Assembly: GCF_000147815.2 (NCBI RefSeq)
Contig: NC_015957.1
Span: forward strand, 4,774,001-4,838,000
From: Streptomyces violaceusniger Tu 4113
Lineage (GTDB): Bacteria > Actinomycetota > Actinomycetes > Streptomycetales > Streptomycetaceae
DNA length: 64,000 bases
Direction: 5' to 3'
How positions within the stretch are numbered: the stretch's first letter is position 1; the number at the start of each line of letters is the position of its first letter. The notes under the pieces are model-generated. The model did not search any database. It was not told where the DNA came from and was given only the letters and a program-made list of their open reading frames with translations. The position numbers were made by a program, and so were the translations under genes. This document shows, in pieces, positions 40,861 through 49,338 of this stretch.

Positions 40861-41495
40861 GGCGAATCCAGGATCGTCCGGACGAAGTTCCCCCGCTCGA
40901 AGCCGGGGACGAAGTGCTCCAGGACATCCGCCTTGACGTTGCCGAACGTCGTCTGCGGCTTGGGGCGGATGCCGTCGGCGAACGCCTGCAAGATCCGGTT
41001 CTTGAAGTCGGGGCGCGGATGCAGCGCCACGATCGCCTCCCGGTCCTCGGCGGAGAGATCCTCATACCCGATGCCGAGCACGTCGTACTCGACACCGGCC
41101 GTCACCAGCGCCACTTCCGGTTCCATGAACTCGGGGACCCCGGGAGTGGTGTGCAGGGCGATCGCCGTCCAGACCCGGCGGATGCTGTCCTCGGGTACGC
41201 CATGGGCCTGCAGAAACCGCTTCGCCTCGGCCGCGCTGTCCACCTCGAAACGGCGGCCGCTGTCTTGGAACGCCTCGTTCAGGCCCACGTCGTGGAACAT
41301 CGCGCCCAGGTACAGCAGCTCCGGGTCGAAGCTCAGATCGCGCCGGTGGCCCTGCAGACTGCCGAAGAAGTACACCCGACGTGAATGGTGATAGATGAGC
41401 TCGCTCGTCGTGTCCCGGATCAGCTCCGTGGCCTCGCGCGCCAGCGTCGTGTCCGGCACCTGCACGCCTGCCGCGACAACAGTGTCAGTCGTCAT
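40848..41495 (-). CDS. HD-domain hydrolase, cyanamide hydratase type
   Basis: A 215-aa HD-superfamily protein. HSRRVYFFGSLQG followed by LLYLGAMFHDVGLNEAF gives the metal-binding His and HD residues, and ALHTTPG supplies another His. The HSxRVYxFG signature is that of the cyanamide-hydratase-related family, which converts cyanamide to urea in characterised members. ATG 41495 is used because the longer frame upstream is unrelated. It overlaps the GlxA-type regulator by 13 bp. With an agmatinase-family gene and a double Lrp regulator nearby, a role in guanidino/cyanamide nitrogen metabolism is a reasonable but unproved idea. Confidence 0.85.
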   Translation of the reverse strand: MTTDTVVAAGVQVPDTTLAREATELIRDTTSELIYHHSRRVYFFGSLQGHRRDLSFDPELLYLGAMFHDVGLNEAFQDSGRRFEVDSAAEAKRFLQAHGVPEDSIRRVWTAIALHTTPGVPEFMEPEVALVTAGVEYDVLGIGYEDLSAEDREAIVALHPRPDFKNRILQAFADGIRPKPQTTFGNVKADVLEHFVPGFERGNFVRTILDSPWTE

Positions 41496-41737
41496 GTGTC
41501 CGCTCTCCGTGTCCGTAGCAGTACGCCCCTGTGGGGCACTGTCCACAGCCTCGCGCGGCGGCCTGCCCGCTGCCATGACGATAGCGCCCTGTATCCCACG
41601 GATAGCGACAGGAAACGCCGCTGGTGACCCGCGCCGGCCGCTCCCGGGTGGACCGCGTCGTGCGACGCCGAAGACCGTCCTGTCCCGGACACCGGATAGA
41701 CTCGAATCGAGAAAAGAGGAACATCGAGGGCCTTCTC

Positions 41738-42715
41738 ATGCAGAAAGTACGCCACGACCTCGATGCCATGGACCGGCGGATCACGGCCGTTCTGCTGGCG
41801 TCGCCCCGGGCCTCCTGGCGGAGCGTCGCCGAGGTGCTGGGTGTCTCGGAGCGCACCGTCGTGCGGCGCGCCGCCCCGCTGTTCCACGATCGCACCCTGC
41901 GGGCGACGGCCGTGCGCAATCCCGCCCGCTTTCCCCACCTCATTCCCATGGTGCTGCGCATCCGCTGCCGCCCCAACCGGATCGCCACCATCGCCGCCGG
42001 CCTCGCCCGGCGCCCCGACACCGTCTGGGTGGACATCCTGGGCGGAGGGGATGAAATCTGCGTCGTGCTCTTTCTGAACGGACGCGACGCACGTAACAAG
42101 TTGCTGCTGCGCGACCTGCCCGCGACCGCCGCCGTGCGGTCCTGGACCTCCTACGACCTGCTGAAAGTCTTCCCCGTGGGTTTCGCCTGGAGCGCGGGAC
42201 TGCTGACCCGGGAGGAGTCCGGACACCTGCGGCCGGGCTCCGGCCCCGCGCCCGAGCCCTTCTCCCCGCTCCCGGAGGACGAGGCGCTCATCGACGCGCT
42301 GGTCGAAGACTCCCGGATGACCTACGGAGAGCTCGCCCATCGCACCGGCCGGACCCCACGGGCGGTGCGGCGCCGCCTGGACGCCCTGGTGGAGGGGTAT
42401 GGCGTGCGGCTGGCCACCGAAGTCGATCTGGCCCTGCTGGGGGTGCACGCCGAGGCCCTGCTGTGGATCACCGCGGATCCGGGGGCGCTGGAGGAGACCG
42501 GGCAGCTCCTCAGCCGACATCCGCAGGTGCGTTTCACCGCCGCCACGACGGGCTCGAGCAGTCTGCTGGTGGCGGTGGCCGCCACCGATCTGAGCGCGCT
42601 GTATGTGTTTCTGACCGGCACGGTGGGGGCGTTGCCGCATATCTCCGGCATTGAGGTGACCCCCATCCTCTCGGGCGTCAAGCGCACCGGCCTGGTACGC
42701 CCCGCGTCGATCTGA
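41738..42715 (+). CDS. tandem Lrp/AsnC family regulator
   Basis: A 325-aa protein made of two Lrp-like units. The first HTH (MDRRITAVLLASPRASWRSVAEVLGVSERTVVRR) is followed by a ligand-domain-like region with VDILGGGDEICVVLF. The second HTH (DEALIDALVEDSRMTYGELAHRTGRTPRAVRRRLDAL) is followed by a typical RAM/AsnC beta-alpha-beta domain with VRFTAATTGSSSLLVAVAATD. The internal duplication would let one chain mimic a dimer. ATG 41738 is chosen since the upstream frame to 41624 is unrelated. It is divergent from the HD/GlxA unit; target genes may include that unit or the agmatinase-family gene. Confidence 0.87.
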   Translation: MQKVRHDLDAMDRRITAVLLASPRASWRSVAEVLGVSERTVVRRAAPLFHDRTLRATAVRNPARFPHLIPMVLRIRCRPNRIATIAAGLARRPDTVWVDILGGGDEICVVLFLNGRDARNKLLLRDLPATAAVRSWTSYDLLKVFPVGFAWSAGLLTREESGHLRPGSGPAPEPFSPLPEDEALIDALVEDSRMTYGELAHRTGRTPRAVRRRLDALVEGYGVRLATEVDLALLGVHAEALLWITADPGALEETGQLLSRHPQVRFTAATTGSSSLLVAVAATDLSALYVFLTGTVGALPHISGIEVTPILSGVKRTGLVRPASI

Positions 42716-42736
42716 GTGTGATGGGCTCCGTGAGTC

Positions 42737-43086
42737 TCAGCCGAAGTGCCGGATCCGCGCGGTGGCCTCGGGCGCGTACGGAGGCCAGTCGCCCGGAGAG
42801 CCGCCGGCGATGAACGCGGTGACGGCCGTGGCCGAAGGCCCGGCCCATCGCCCGCTCGGCGACCGAGGGGCTCCCCAGCATCGGACTGTCGGGGTAGCTG
42901 TCGAAGGTGCCGAAGAGGAAGGACAGTTCGCCACAGTGTGTGGCGCCGAGATGGCCGGGGTCGTGGGCGGGACGGTAGTCGAACTGGTAGACGTACGTGG
43001 CATTGCCGCCCGCGGCATGGTGGTCGGCCATCCGCAGGGCGCCGTCGCGGAACAGCTCATCGGTGCTGGCAGCGAGGATTCAGCGA
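42737..43086 (-). pseudogene. remnant of a type-B carboxylesterase C-terminus
   Basis: Two minus-strand frames together read as the end of a carboxylesterase. ILAASTDELFRDGALRMADH, then GGNATYVYQFDYRPAHDPGHLGATHCGELSFLFGTFDSYP run in one frame to about 42850. HAVTAFIAGGSPGDWPPY and a stop at 42737 continue in another. The shift near 42830-42850 and a stop immediately upstream of the homologous part mark it as decayed. The N-terminal two thirds, including the nucleophile elbow, are absent. Confidence 0.7.
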
Positions 43087-43134
43087 CAAATGATCTCTGG
43101 ATCGGCCGAAAGTGCGACGTGCGGTACGCACCCG

Positions 43135-43161
43135 TGCCACGTCAGCCTGGCTGACGTGGCA
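43135..43161. terminator. perfect hairpin, terminator of the agmatinase-family gene
   Basis: TGCCACGTCAGC-CTG-GCTGACGTGGCA forms a perfect 12-bp stem with a 3-nt loop, 34 bp past the stop of the leftward agmatinase-family gene and before the esterase remnant. Confidence 0.75.
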
Positions 43162-43195
43162 TCGGCGAAACGTGGGGCGGGTGGTGGCGGGCGGC

Positions 43196-44194
43196 CTACG
43201 ACTGCTCGTTCGCCTCGAGCCAGCGGAAGAAGGCGATCTGCCGCGACATGACGGAGATCAGCTCGTAGGCGGTGTGCGAGGCGGCCACGGAGGTGATCTC
43301 GGCGTGGTCGTACGCCGGGGCGACCTCGACCAGGTCGGCGGAGACCAGATAGCAATCGCTGAGCCCGCGCACGATCTCCAGGAGTTCGCGCGAGGTGAGG
43401 CCGCCCGCCTCGGGGGTGCCGGTGCCGGGGGCGTGTGCGGGATCCAGGACGTCAATGTCCACGGATATGTAGAGCGGCCGCTTGCCGATGCGCTCCTTGA
43501 GCTGCTGCACCACCTCGTCCACCCCGCGCCGCATCACATCGGCCGAGGTGACGATTCCGAAGCCCAGCTTGGTGTCCTCGTCCAGGTCTTCCTTGCTGTA
43601 CAGGGAGCCGCGGGTGCCGACGTGTGAGAGCGCGGAGGTGTCCAGGAGGCCCTCCTCGGCCGCGCGGCGGAACGGCGTTCCATGGGTGTACTGGGCGCCG
43701 AAGTAGGAGTCCCAGGTGTCCAGGTGCGCGTCGAAGTGCAGCAGCGCCACCGGGCCGTGCCGACGGGCCACCGAGCGCAGGATCGGCAGCGCGATGGTGT
43801 GGTCGCCGCCCAGTGTCATCAGTTGCGCGCCCGTGGAGAGCAGAGCGTCCGCGCCCTCCTCGATGCTCTCGACGGCCGCGTCGATGTTGTGCGGATTGGC
43901 CGTGATGTCACCGGCGTCCGCCACCTGGGCGTAGTGAAACGGGTAGACGTCCTGGGCCGGGTTGTAGGGGCGGAGCTGGCGCGACGCCTCCCGGACGGCG
44001 TTCGAGCCGAAGCGGGCGCCCGGCCGGTAGGAGACCCCCGCGTCGAACGGCACCCCGACCACGGCGATATCCGTGGTGCCGACCTGGTCCAGACGTGGGA
44101 CACGGCCGAAGGTCGCCGGGCCCGTGAAGTGCAGGGTGGCATCCGTCTCGTGGGGCGGGACGGGCATGGCCATGTCGGGAGGGTTCGCGGTCAT
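43196..44194 (-). CDS. speB: agmatinase / guanidino-acid ureohydrolase family protein
   Basis: A 332-aa ureohydrolase. Binuclear metal motifs are complete: [24 protein letters not shown] and [22 protein letters not shown]. The N-terminal [25 protein letters not shown] is typical of agmatinases and guanidinobutyrases rather than arginases. It releases urea from a guanidino compound. ATG 44194 has AAGGA 10 nt upstream; the open frame extends to 44572 but that part lacks protein character. The upstream 600 bp contain stable hairpins. Related enzymes also act on guanidine or guanidinobutyrate, so substrate is open. Confidence 0.9.
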   Translation of the reverse strand: MTANPPDMAMPVPPHETDATLHFTGPATFGRVPRLDQVGTTDIAVVGVPFDAGVSYRPGARFGSNAVREASRQLRPYNPAQDVYPFHYAQVADAGDITANPHNIDAAVESIEEGADALLSTGAQLMTLGGDHTIALPILRSVARRHGPVALLHFDAHLDTWDSYFGAQYTHGTPFRRAAEEGLLDTSALSHVGTRGSLYSKEDLDEDTKLGFGIVTSADVMRRGVDEVVQQLKERIGKRPLYISVDIDVLDPAHAPGTGTPEAGGLTSRELLEIVRGLSDCYLVSADLVEVAPAYDHAEITSVAASHTAYELISVMSRQIAFFRWLEANEQS

Positions 44195-44792
44195 GTCGGT
44201 GCTGAGTCCTTCATCTGTGGGGGGGAGGGGGAATGTCTGCGTGGGGGAATGCCGGCCTGGTCGAGGCCGTGTTACGTGGATGATGAAACCGTCCGTTGGT
44301 GAACGGGGAAGGGCGCTCACCTGGCTCTGCGGCTGTCCTGCGCACATCGCCAGGTGACCCGCTCGGTGCCGAGGACCTGCGGACACACGATGAAGCGGTG
44401 TCGTCGTGCGGGACTCCCGCGGGGGAAGGAGTACCGCGCCTAGGACACGTGGCGGACGGGCCGGGAGGCGGCCATGGGGCCCGGGCGTCTCGGATCCGGG
44501 AAACCCGTTCCATGAAACCCCCGGGCAGTGGGTCTTCGGCTCTCTGCCACGGGGCAGCGGCGCCTGCGACACCCGCTCACTGGGCGTCGTCCCGGCGTTC
44601 GCTCACTCGTCACACCCTGGTGTCCCCCGCCTCACGGGCGGCTGCCTCGCGATACGATGCGGGCAGCCCGGCACACAACCGCTGGCCCTGGCACGTACCT
44701 TGGTCACGTCCGATCGTAGAACCGGCAGTTGGAGCCCTCCCACCCGGCCTCCGATGACTGTTCGGCGCCGGGCGAACGGGCCGTCGGACGCG
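44195..44792 (-). other. long untranslated leader/intergenic region upstream of the agmatinase-family gene
   Basis: No convincing gene in about 600 bp. Two perfect hairpins lie 110-165 nt upstream of the start: TCACCTGGC (44317-44325) pairs with GCCAGGTGA (44349-44357), with an inner TGCG/CGCA, and CCGTT-GGTG-AACGG lies at 44293-44306. Their position in a probable 5' leader suggests a structured regulatory RNA, but they do not match the guanidine riboswitch consensus elements I know. Confidence 0.4.
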
Positions 44793-47084
44793 CTACCCGT
44801 TACGGGCCTCCAGGCGGGCCACGATCCCCTTCGAGGTCGGTTGGTTGCTGATCTCGGCCACGCTGTCGAGCGGCACCAGGACGTTGGTCTCGGGGTAGTA
44901 CGTGGCGGCGCAGCCGCGGGTGGTCGGATACGGGACCACCTCGAAGTCCTCCGCGCGGCGCTCCACCTCGTCGCTCCACACGCCCACGAGGTCGACGAAC
45001 TGCCCCTCGAACAGGCCGAGTTCGACCATATCCGCCGGATTGACCAGTACCACCCTGCGCCGTCCGTGGATGCCCCGGTAGCGGTCGTTGTCCGTGTAGG
45101 GAATGGTGTTCCACTGGTCGTGGGAGCGCAGGGTCTGCAGCAGCAGATGCCCCTCGGGGGCCCGCAGCATGTCCCAGGCGTTGCGGGTGAACAGGGCCTT
45201 GCCGGCGGGGGTGGCGAAGACCCCCTCGTTGACCGGACTGGGCAGCCTGATGCCACTCGGGCGGGCCACCCGCCGGTTGAAGTCGTGGAACCCCGGAACG
45301 ACGTGGGCGATGCGGTGGCGGATCGCCCCGTAGTCGGCCTCGAACTCGTCCCAGGGGATGCCGGCCTTGTCGCCGATGGTGTGGCGGGCGAGCCGGCACA
45401 GGATGGCCACCTCGCTGAGCAGCAGCGTGGAGGCCGGTTTCAGGCGCCCACAGGAGGTGTGCACCTCGCTCATCGAGTTCTCCACGGTGACGAACTGCTC
45501 GCCACTGGACTGAATGTCCCGTTCGGTACGGCCGAGGGTCGGCAGGATGAGCGCGGTCCGGCCGCAGACCGTATGGGACCGGTTGAGCTTGGTGGAGATA
45601 TGAACGGTGAGACGGCAGCGCCGCATGGCCTCCTCGGTGACCGTACTGTCCGGAGCGGCCCGGACGAAGTTGCCCGCGAGCGAGAGGAAGACCTTGATAC
45701 GGCCCTCGCGCATGGCCCTGATCGAGTTCACCGAGTCCAGCCCGTGGGCACGAGGCGGATCGAAGCCGAACTCGCGCTGCAGCGCGTCCAGGAAGGAGTC
45801 CGGCATCTGCTCCCAGATGCCCATCGTGCGGTCGCCCTGCACATTGCTGTGCCCGCGCACCGGGCAGGCCCCGGCTCCGGCCCTGCCGAGGTTTCCGCGC
45901 AGCATCAGGAAGTTCACGATCTCCCGGATGGTGGAAACACCATGTCGGTGCTGTGTCACTCCCATGGCCCAGCAGACGATGACGCGCTTGCTGCCCAGGA
46001 CGGCGTCCCGGACCTGCTCGATCTCGCGGAGGGTCAGCCCGGTCGCGGTCAGGATGTCGTCCCAGGCGATGGTGCGGACGTGCTGGGAGAACTCCTCGAA
46101 CCCGCTGGTGCTGGAGCGGATGAAATCGTGGTCGAGTACGGTGCCCGGCCGGGCGTCCTCCGCCTCCAGCAGCAGCCGGTTCAGGCCCTGGAACAGCGCG
46201 AGGTCGCCGCCGCTGCGGATGTGGAGAAAACGATCGGCGATGCGGGTACCGGGTCCGATCACCCCGCGGGCCCGCTGCGGGTTCTTGAACCGCAGCAGTC
46301 CGGCCTCCGGCAGCGTGTTCACCGCGATGATGCGGCCACCGTTGATCTTCGCCTGCTCCAGTGCGGAGAGCTGCCGCGGATGGTTGGTTCCGGGATTCTG
46401 GCCCACCAGGAAGATCAGGTCGGCGTGGTGCAGATCGTCCAGGCTCACCGTGCCCTTGCCCGTGCCCAACGTCTCGTGCAGTGCGAAGCCGCTGGACTCA
46501 TGGCACATATTGCTGCAGTCGGGCAGGTTGTTGGTGCCGTAGGCCCTGGCGAAGAGCTGCAGTGCGAAGGCGGCCTCGTTGCTGGCCCGCCCCGAGGTGT
46601 AGAAGACCGCCTCATCGGGGGAGTCCAGCGATGTCAGCTCCGCGGAGATCAGCTTCAGGGCCTCATGCCAGCTGATCGGCTCGTAGTGGTCCGCGTCCGG
46701 CCGCTTGACCATCGGCTCGGTGAGCCGGCCCTGCTGGTTCAGCCACAGGTCGGAACGGCGGCCGAGCTCGGAGACCGCATGCGTACGGAAGAAGTCGGCG
46801 GTGACGCGCCGCGCCGTCGCCTCGTCGTTGATGTGCTTGGCGCCGTTCTCGCAGTATTCGTTGCGGTGCCGGTCGCCGGGGGCGGGGTCGGCCCAGGCGC
46901 AGCCGGGACAGTCGATGCCCGCCACCTGGTTCATGGCCAGCAGCGTCGTCGCGGTGCGCCGTACCGTCGTCTCCTCCAGGGAGTACTCCAGCGCATGGGT
47001 CACCGCGGGCACTCCCGCCGCCCACTTCTTGGGCGGCGTGGCGGAGAGTCGTTCGTCCGGCTCGTGTCTCGGCGCCTTCTTCAT
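44793..47084 (-). CDS. FdhF/YdeP family molybdopterin oxidoreductase
   Basis: A 763-aa member of the DMSO-reductase superfamily in the YdeP/FdhF-like branch. After DCPGCAWADPAP come the molybdopterin-domain motifs ISWHEALKLISAEL, FYTSGRASNEAAFALQLFARAYGTNNLPDCSNMCHESSG, DLIFLVGQNPGTNHPRQLSAL, GRAGAGACPVRGHSNVQGDRTMG and a C-terminal nucleotide-binding beta-barrel (VVLVNPADMVELGLFEGQFVDL). The first Cys cluster suggests at most a reduced iron-sulfur site. The reaction is unknown (YdeP affects acid resistance in E. coli); formate dehydrogenase activity should not be assumed. It lies 29 bp after the SRPBCC gene, probably one operon. Confidence 0.9.
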   Translation of the reverse strand: MKKAPRHEPDERLSATPPKKWAAGVPAVTHALEYSLEETTVRRTATTLLAMNQVAGIDCPGCAWADPAPGDRHRNEYCENGAKHINDEATARRVTADFFRTHAVSELGRRSDLWLNQQGRLTEPMVKRPDADHYEPISWHEALKLISAELTSLDSPDEAVFYTSGRASNEAAFALQLFARAYGTNNLPDCSNMCHESSGFALHETLGTGKGTVSLDDLHHADLIFLVGQNPGTNHPRQLSALEQAKINGGRIIAVNTLPEAGLLRFKNPQRARGVIGPGTRIADRFLHIRSGGDLALFQGLNRLLLEAEDARPGTVLDHDFIRSSTSGFEEFSQHVRTIAWDDILTATGLTLREIEQVRDAVLGSKRVIVCWAMGVTQHRHGVSTIREIVNFLMLRGNLGRAGAGACPVRGHSNVQGDRTMGIWEQMPDSFLDALQREFGFDPPRAHGLDSVNSIRAMREGRIKVFLSLAGNFVRAAPDSTVTEEAMRRCRLTVHISTKLNRSHTVCGRTALILPTLGRTERDIQSSGEQFVTVENSMSEVHTSCGRLKPASTLLLSEVAILCRLARHTIGDKAGIPWDEFEADYGAIRHRIAHVVPGFHDFNRRVARPSGIRLPSPVNEGVFATPAGKALFTRNAWDMLRAPEGHLLLQTLRSHDQWNTIPYTDNDRYRGIHGRRRVVLVNPADMVELGLFEGQFVDLVGVWSDEVERRAEDFEVVPYPTTRGCAATYYPETNVLVPLDSVAEISNQPTSKGIVARLEARNG

Positions 47085-47113
47085 CAGGTGTGTCTCGCTC
47101 TCTTGGACGAGGG

Positions 47114-47635
47114 TCAGCCCACGGGCCAGCGAGCAACCCGGCTTCTCGGCGGTTCCGGTTCCGTCGGCTGTACGTGTCCGTTGTGGATGGACCCCCGCCA
47201 GGCCCCGCTCTCCTCGCCCAGGCCCTCGATGAACTCTTTGAAGTGCCCGAGCTCCCTTCGGACCACCCGGCGCGTGAGCCCGGAGGAGACGTTCGTGAGG
47301 AGGGACGCGACTCTGCCCGGAGTGCCCTCGATGCGCACGGTGACCTGGGTGCGGTCCGGTGCCGGGGAGCGGAACGACACCTCACCCCAGTGGGAGGGGC
47401 GGCGCTGAAGGCAACGCCATACCACGGAGGAGTCCGGCCGCTGGTGCACGATCTCCGCCTGGAACGCGCAGCGCACCGGGCCGCACCGGATGACCCAATG
47501 GGTGATCGTGGGTCTGATCTGCTCGACCCTCTCTACCGTGGACATGAACCGCGGAAAGCTCTTGAACTGGGTCCATTGGTTGTAGGCAGTGCGTACCGGG
47601 ACCGCGACCTCGATCGTCTCTTCGATGGTGTTCAT
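47114..47635 (-). CDS. SRPBCC family protein (polyketide cyclase/START-like)
   Basis: A 173-aa protein with a START-like fold: NTIEETIEVAVPVRTAYNQWTQF...FPRFMSTVERVEQ is the usual first half of SRPBCC proteins, followed by alternating strands and a long C-terminal helix (VVRRELGHFKEFIEGLG). The 30-residue Pro/Arg tail is extra. ATG 47635 starts the domain; the frame to 47761 is not supported. It directly precedes the molybdoenzyme gene (29 bp) and is divergent from an MFS gene. It probably binds a hydrophobic ligand; the role is unknown. Confidence 0.83.
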   Translation of the reverse strand: MNTIEETIEVAVPVRTAYNQWTQFKSFPRFMSTVERVEQIRPTITHWVIRCGPVRCAFQAEIVHQRPDSSVVWRCLQRRPSHWGEVSFRSPAPDRTQVTVRIEGTPGRVASLLTNVSSGLTRRVVRRELGHFKEFIEGLGEESGAWRGSIHNGHVQPTEPEPPRSRVARWPVG

Positions 47636-47725
47636 GGCCCACCTGTCTCCAGATCTGCCCTCAGTGTCACCGCCCGACCAGCAGGTCGCCAGATGGATCT
47701 TCCTTCTACGTGAATGACAATCTAC

Positions 47726-47760
47726 AGTCAACCTATTGTTTGACTGCATGAATTCATGCA
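47726..47760. promoter_or_regulatory. two adjacent operator-like palindromes in the divergent region
   Basis: AGTCAA-8 nt-TTGACT (47726-47745) is followed directly by the perfect 16-bp palindrome TGCATGAATTCATGCA (47745-47760). They sit in an AT-rich gap between the SRPBCC/molybdoenzyme operon and the MFS gene, ideally placed for a shared repressor. No regulator gene is adjacent. Confidence 0.55.
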
Positions 47761-47799
47761 TGCTGGCGCCGTCCGAATGTGAACGGTCGGGAGGCAGGC

Positions 47800-49173
47800 G
47801 TGGCAGTGCACACGGAGGCGGCGGACGCGCGGACGGCAGGGGACCGGGATGCGGCGCCTGTGCGGGGCGCCGCCTCGAAGGAGCCGCTCACCGGCTTCCA
47901 CATTCGGGTGACGGCCACCACCTTCGGGGCGAACTTCTCCGACGGCTACGCCCTTGGCGTCATCGGAGCGGTGCTGCCCGCGCTCGGCACCGATATGCAC
48001 CTGTCCGGCGTCTGGGAGGGCCTGCTCGGCGCCTCCGCCCTGATCGGCCTGTTCTTCGGCAGCATCCTGCTGGGGCGGGTGGCCGACGTGATCGGGCGCC
48101 AGAAGCTGTACCTCTACAACTTCGTCCTGATCGCGGTCGCCTCCGCCGCCCAGTTCTGGGCACACAGCCCGCTGGTCCTCTTCCTGCTCCGGCTGGCGAT
48201 CGGCTTCGGTCTGGGCGCGGACTACGCCGTCGGCCCGACCCTGCTCTCCGAGTTCGTCCCCAGCCGGCTGCGCGGCGTCCTCCTGGGCTCCCTCACCGTG
48301 CTGTGGACCGTCGGCTACGTACTGGCCAACGTCCTGGGCACCTACATCCCGATCAACGGCACCTCCGCGTACTGGCTGCTGGCCAGCGGAGCGGTGCCCG
48401 CCCTGCTGGTGCTGCTGCTGCGGATCGGTATCCCGGAATCCCCGAGCTGGCTGGCCGCCCGCGGCCGGGCCGCCGAGGCCGCAAAGATCCGCCGCACCTA
48501 CCTGGGACAGTCCGAGGCCACCGCAGCCGACGCGCAGGCCGCGGCCGCCGACCAGCCGCCCGCCGCCCGGTACCGCGAGCTCTTCGCCCCCGGCCAGGCC
48601 ACCAAGACCTGGTTCGGCGTCGTCTTCTACAGCGCCCAGGTGCTGCCCTACTTCGCCATCTACACCTTCATGCCGCAGATCCTGGCCACCTTGCAGATCT
48701 CCGGCGCGGACACCCAGAACCTGGTGCTCAATCTGGCCCTGTTGCTCGGCGGTGTGATCGGGCTGTGGCCGGTGCAGCGCCTGGGCCGCAGGCCGTTCAC
48801 CATCGGCACCTTCGCGATCCTCACGCTCTGTCTGGGGGCGATGGCCGTCCTCAGCGGCGCCTCCAGCGGGGCGCTGATGGTCCCCTTCCTGATCTACACC
48901 TTCGTCATGGCCGGTGCCTCCACCATCACCCAGGTCTATCCGGCCGAGCTCTTCCCCACCGCGCTGCGCGGCTCGGGGGTCGGTTTCCTCAACGGCACCA
49001 GCAGGGTCGCTTCCGCCATCGGCACCTTCGTCCTGCCGGTCAGCCTGAGCCACTTCGGCGCGGGGTGGTCGATGGGCTGGATGGCGCTGGTGCTGCTGCT
49101 CGGCACGGTCGTCAGCGTGGCCTGGGCGCCGGAGACCAGTGACACCCTCACCGCCGAGGACCTGCACCACTGA
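47800..49173 (+). CDS. MFS transporter, sugar/acid porter type
   Basis: About 457 aa with 12 hydrophobic segments. A 35-residue hydrophilic start is followed by TTFGANFSDGYALGVIGAVLPAL, then LLGRVADVIGRQKLYLYNF, LAIGFGLGADYAVGPTLLSEFVPSRLRG and RLGRRPFTIGTFAI, characteristic of the metabolite:H+ symporter branch. I prefer GTG 47800, 5 nt after GGGAGG; GTG 47779 and GTG 47806 are possible. It resembles the porter at 38459 in family but is not a close copy by eye. The palindromes at 47726-47760 lie upstream and a hairpin follows the stop. The substrate is unknown. Confidence 0.88.
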   Translation: MAVHTEAADARTAGDRDAAPVRGAASKEPLTGFHIRVTATTFGANFSDGYALGVIGAVLPALGTDMHLSGVWEGLLGASALIGLFFGSILLGRVADVIGRQKLYLYNFVLIAVASAAQFWAHSPLVLFLLRLAIGFGLGADYAVGPTLLSEFVPSRLRGVLLGSLTVLWTVGYVLANVLGTYIPINGTSAYWLLASGAVPALLVLLLRIGIPESPSWLAARGRAAEAAKIRRTYLGQSEATAADAQAAAADQPPAARYRELFAPGQATKTWFGVVFYSAQVLPYFAIYTFMPQILATLQISGADTQNLVLNLALLLGGVIGLWPVQRLGRRPFTIGTFAILTLCLGAMAVLSGASSGALMVPFLIYTFVMAGASTITQVYPAELFPTALRGSGVGFLNGTSRVASAIGTFVLPVSLSHFGAGWSMGWMALVLLLGTVVSVAWAPETSDTLTAEDLHH

Positions 49174-49183
49174 CGCCCGCGAC

Positions 49184-49205
49184 GGGCAGCCGCTCGGCGC
49201 TGCCC
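49184..49205 (+). terminator. hairpin after the MFS gene
   Basis: GGGCAGC-8 nt-GCTGCCC, 11 bp after the stop of the rightward MFS gene. A short but perfect 7-bp stem; it may act as a factor-independent terminator of the GC-rich Streptomyces kind. Confidence 0.45.
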
Positions 49206-49338
49206 GGCCTCACACACGCGGAGGGGAGGTCATTCATGTGCTCTTCCCCGTCCGTTGCCGGACATCTTCCTGTGTTTGCACTCATGGGCCTCATAACGTG
49301 CGCTCGATCCCCTCCCTCCCACCGTGTGGAGCAAGCGC

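Noticed and set aside
44260..44420. Guanidine riboswitch upstream of the agmatinase-family gene
   Set aside because: Stable hairpins exist but none of the conserved guanidine-I, -II or -III sequence blocks could be recognised on either strand.
44195..44572. N-terminal extension of the agmatinase-family protein
   Set aside because: The frame is open but Pro/Arg-rich with no homology; ATG 44194 has AAGGA and starts at the family's usual point.
44406..47408. 1000-aa rightward open frame opposite the molybdoenzyme
   Set aside because: Reads as low-complexity Gly/Val/Asp/Arg sequence with no motif; the leftward gene has full molybdopterin signatures.
47740..47770. TTGACT as a -35 element for the MFS gene
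   Set aside because: No plausible -10 lies 16-19 nt downstream; the hexamer is better explained as one arm of an inverted repeat.
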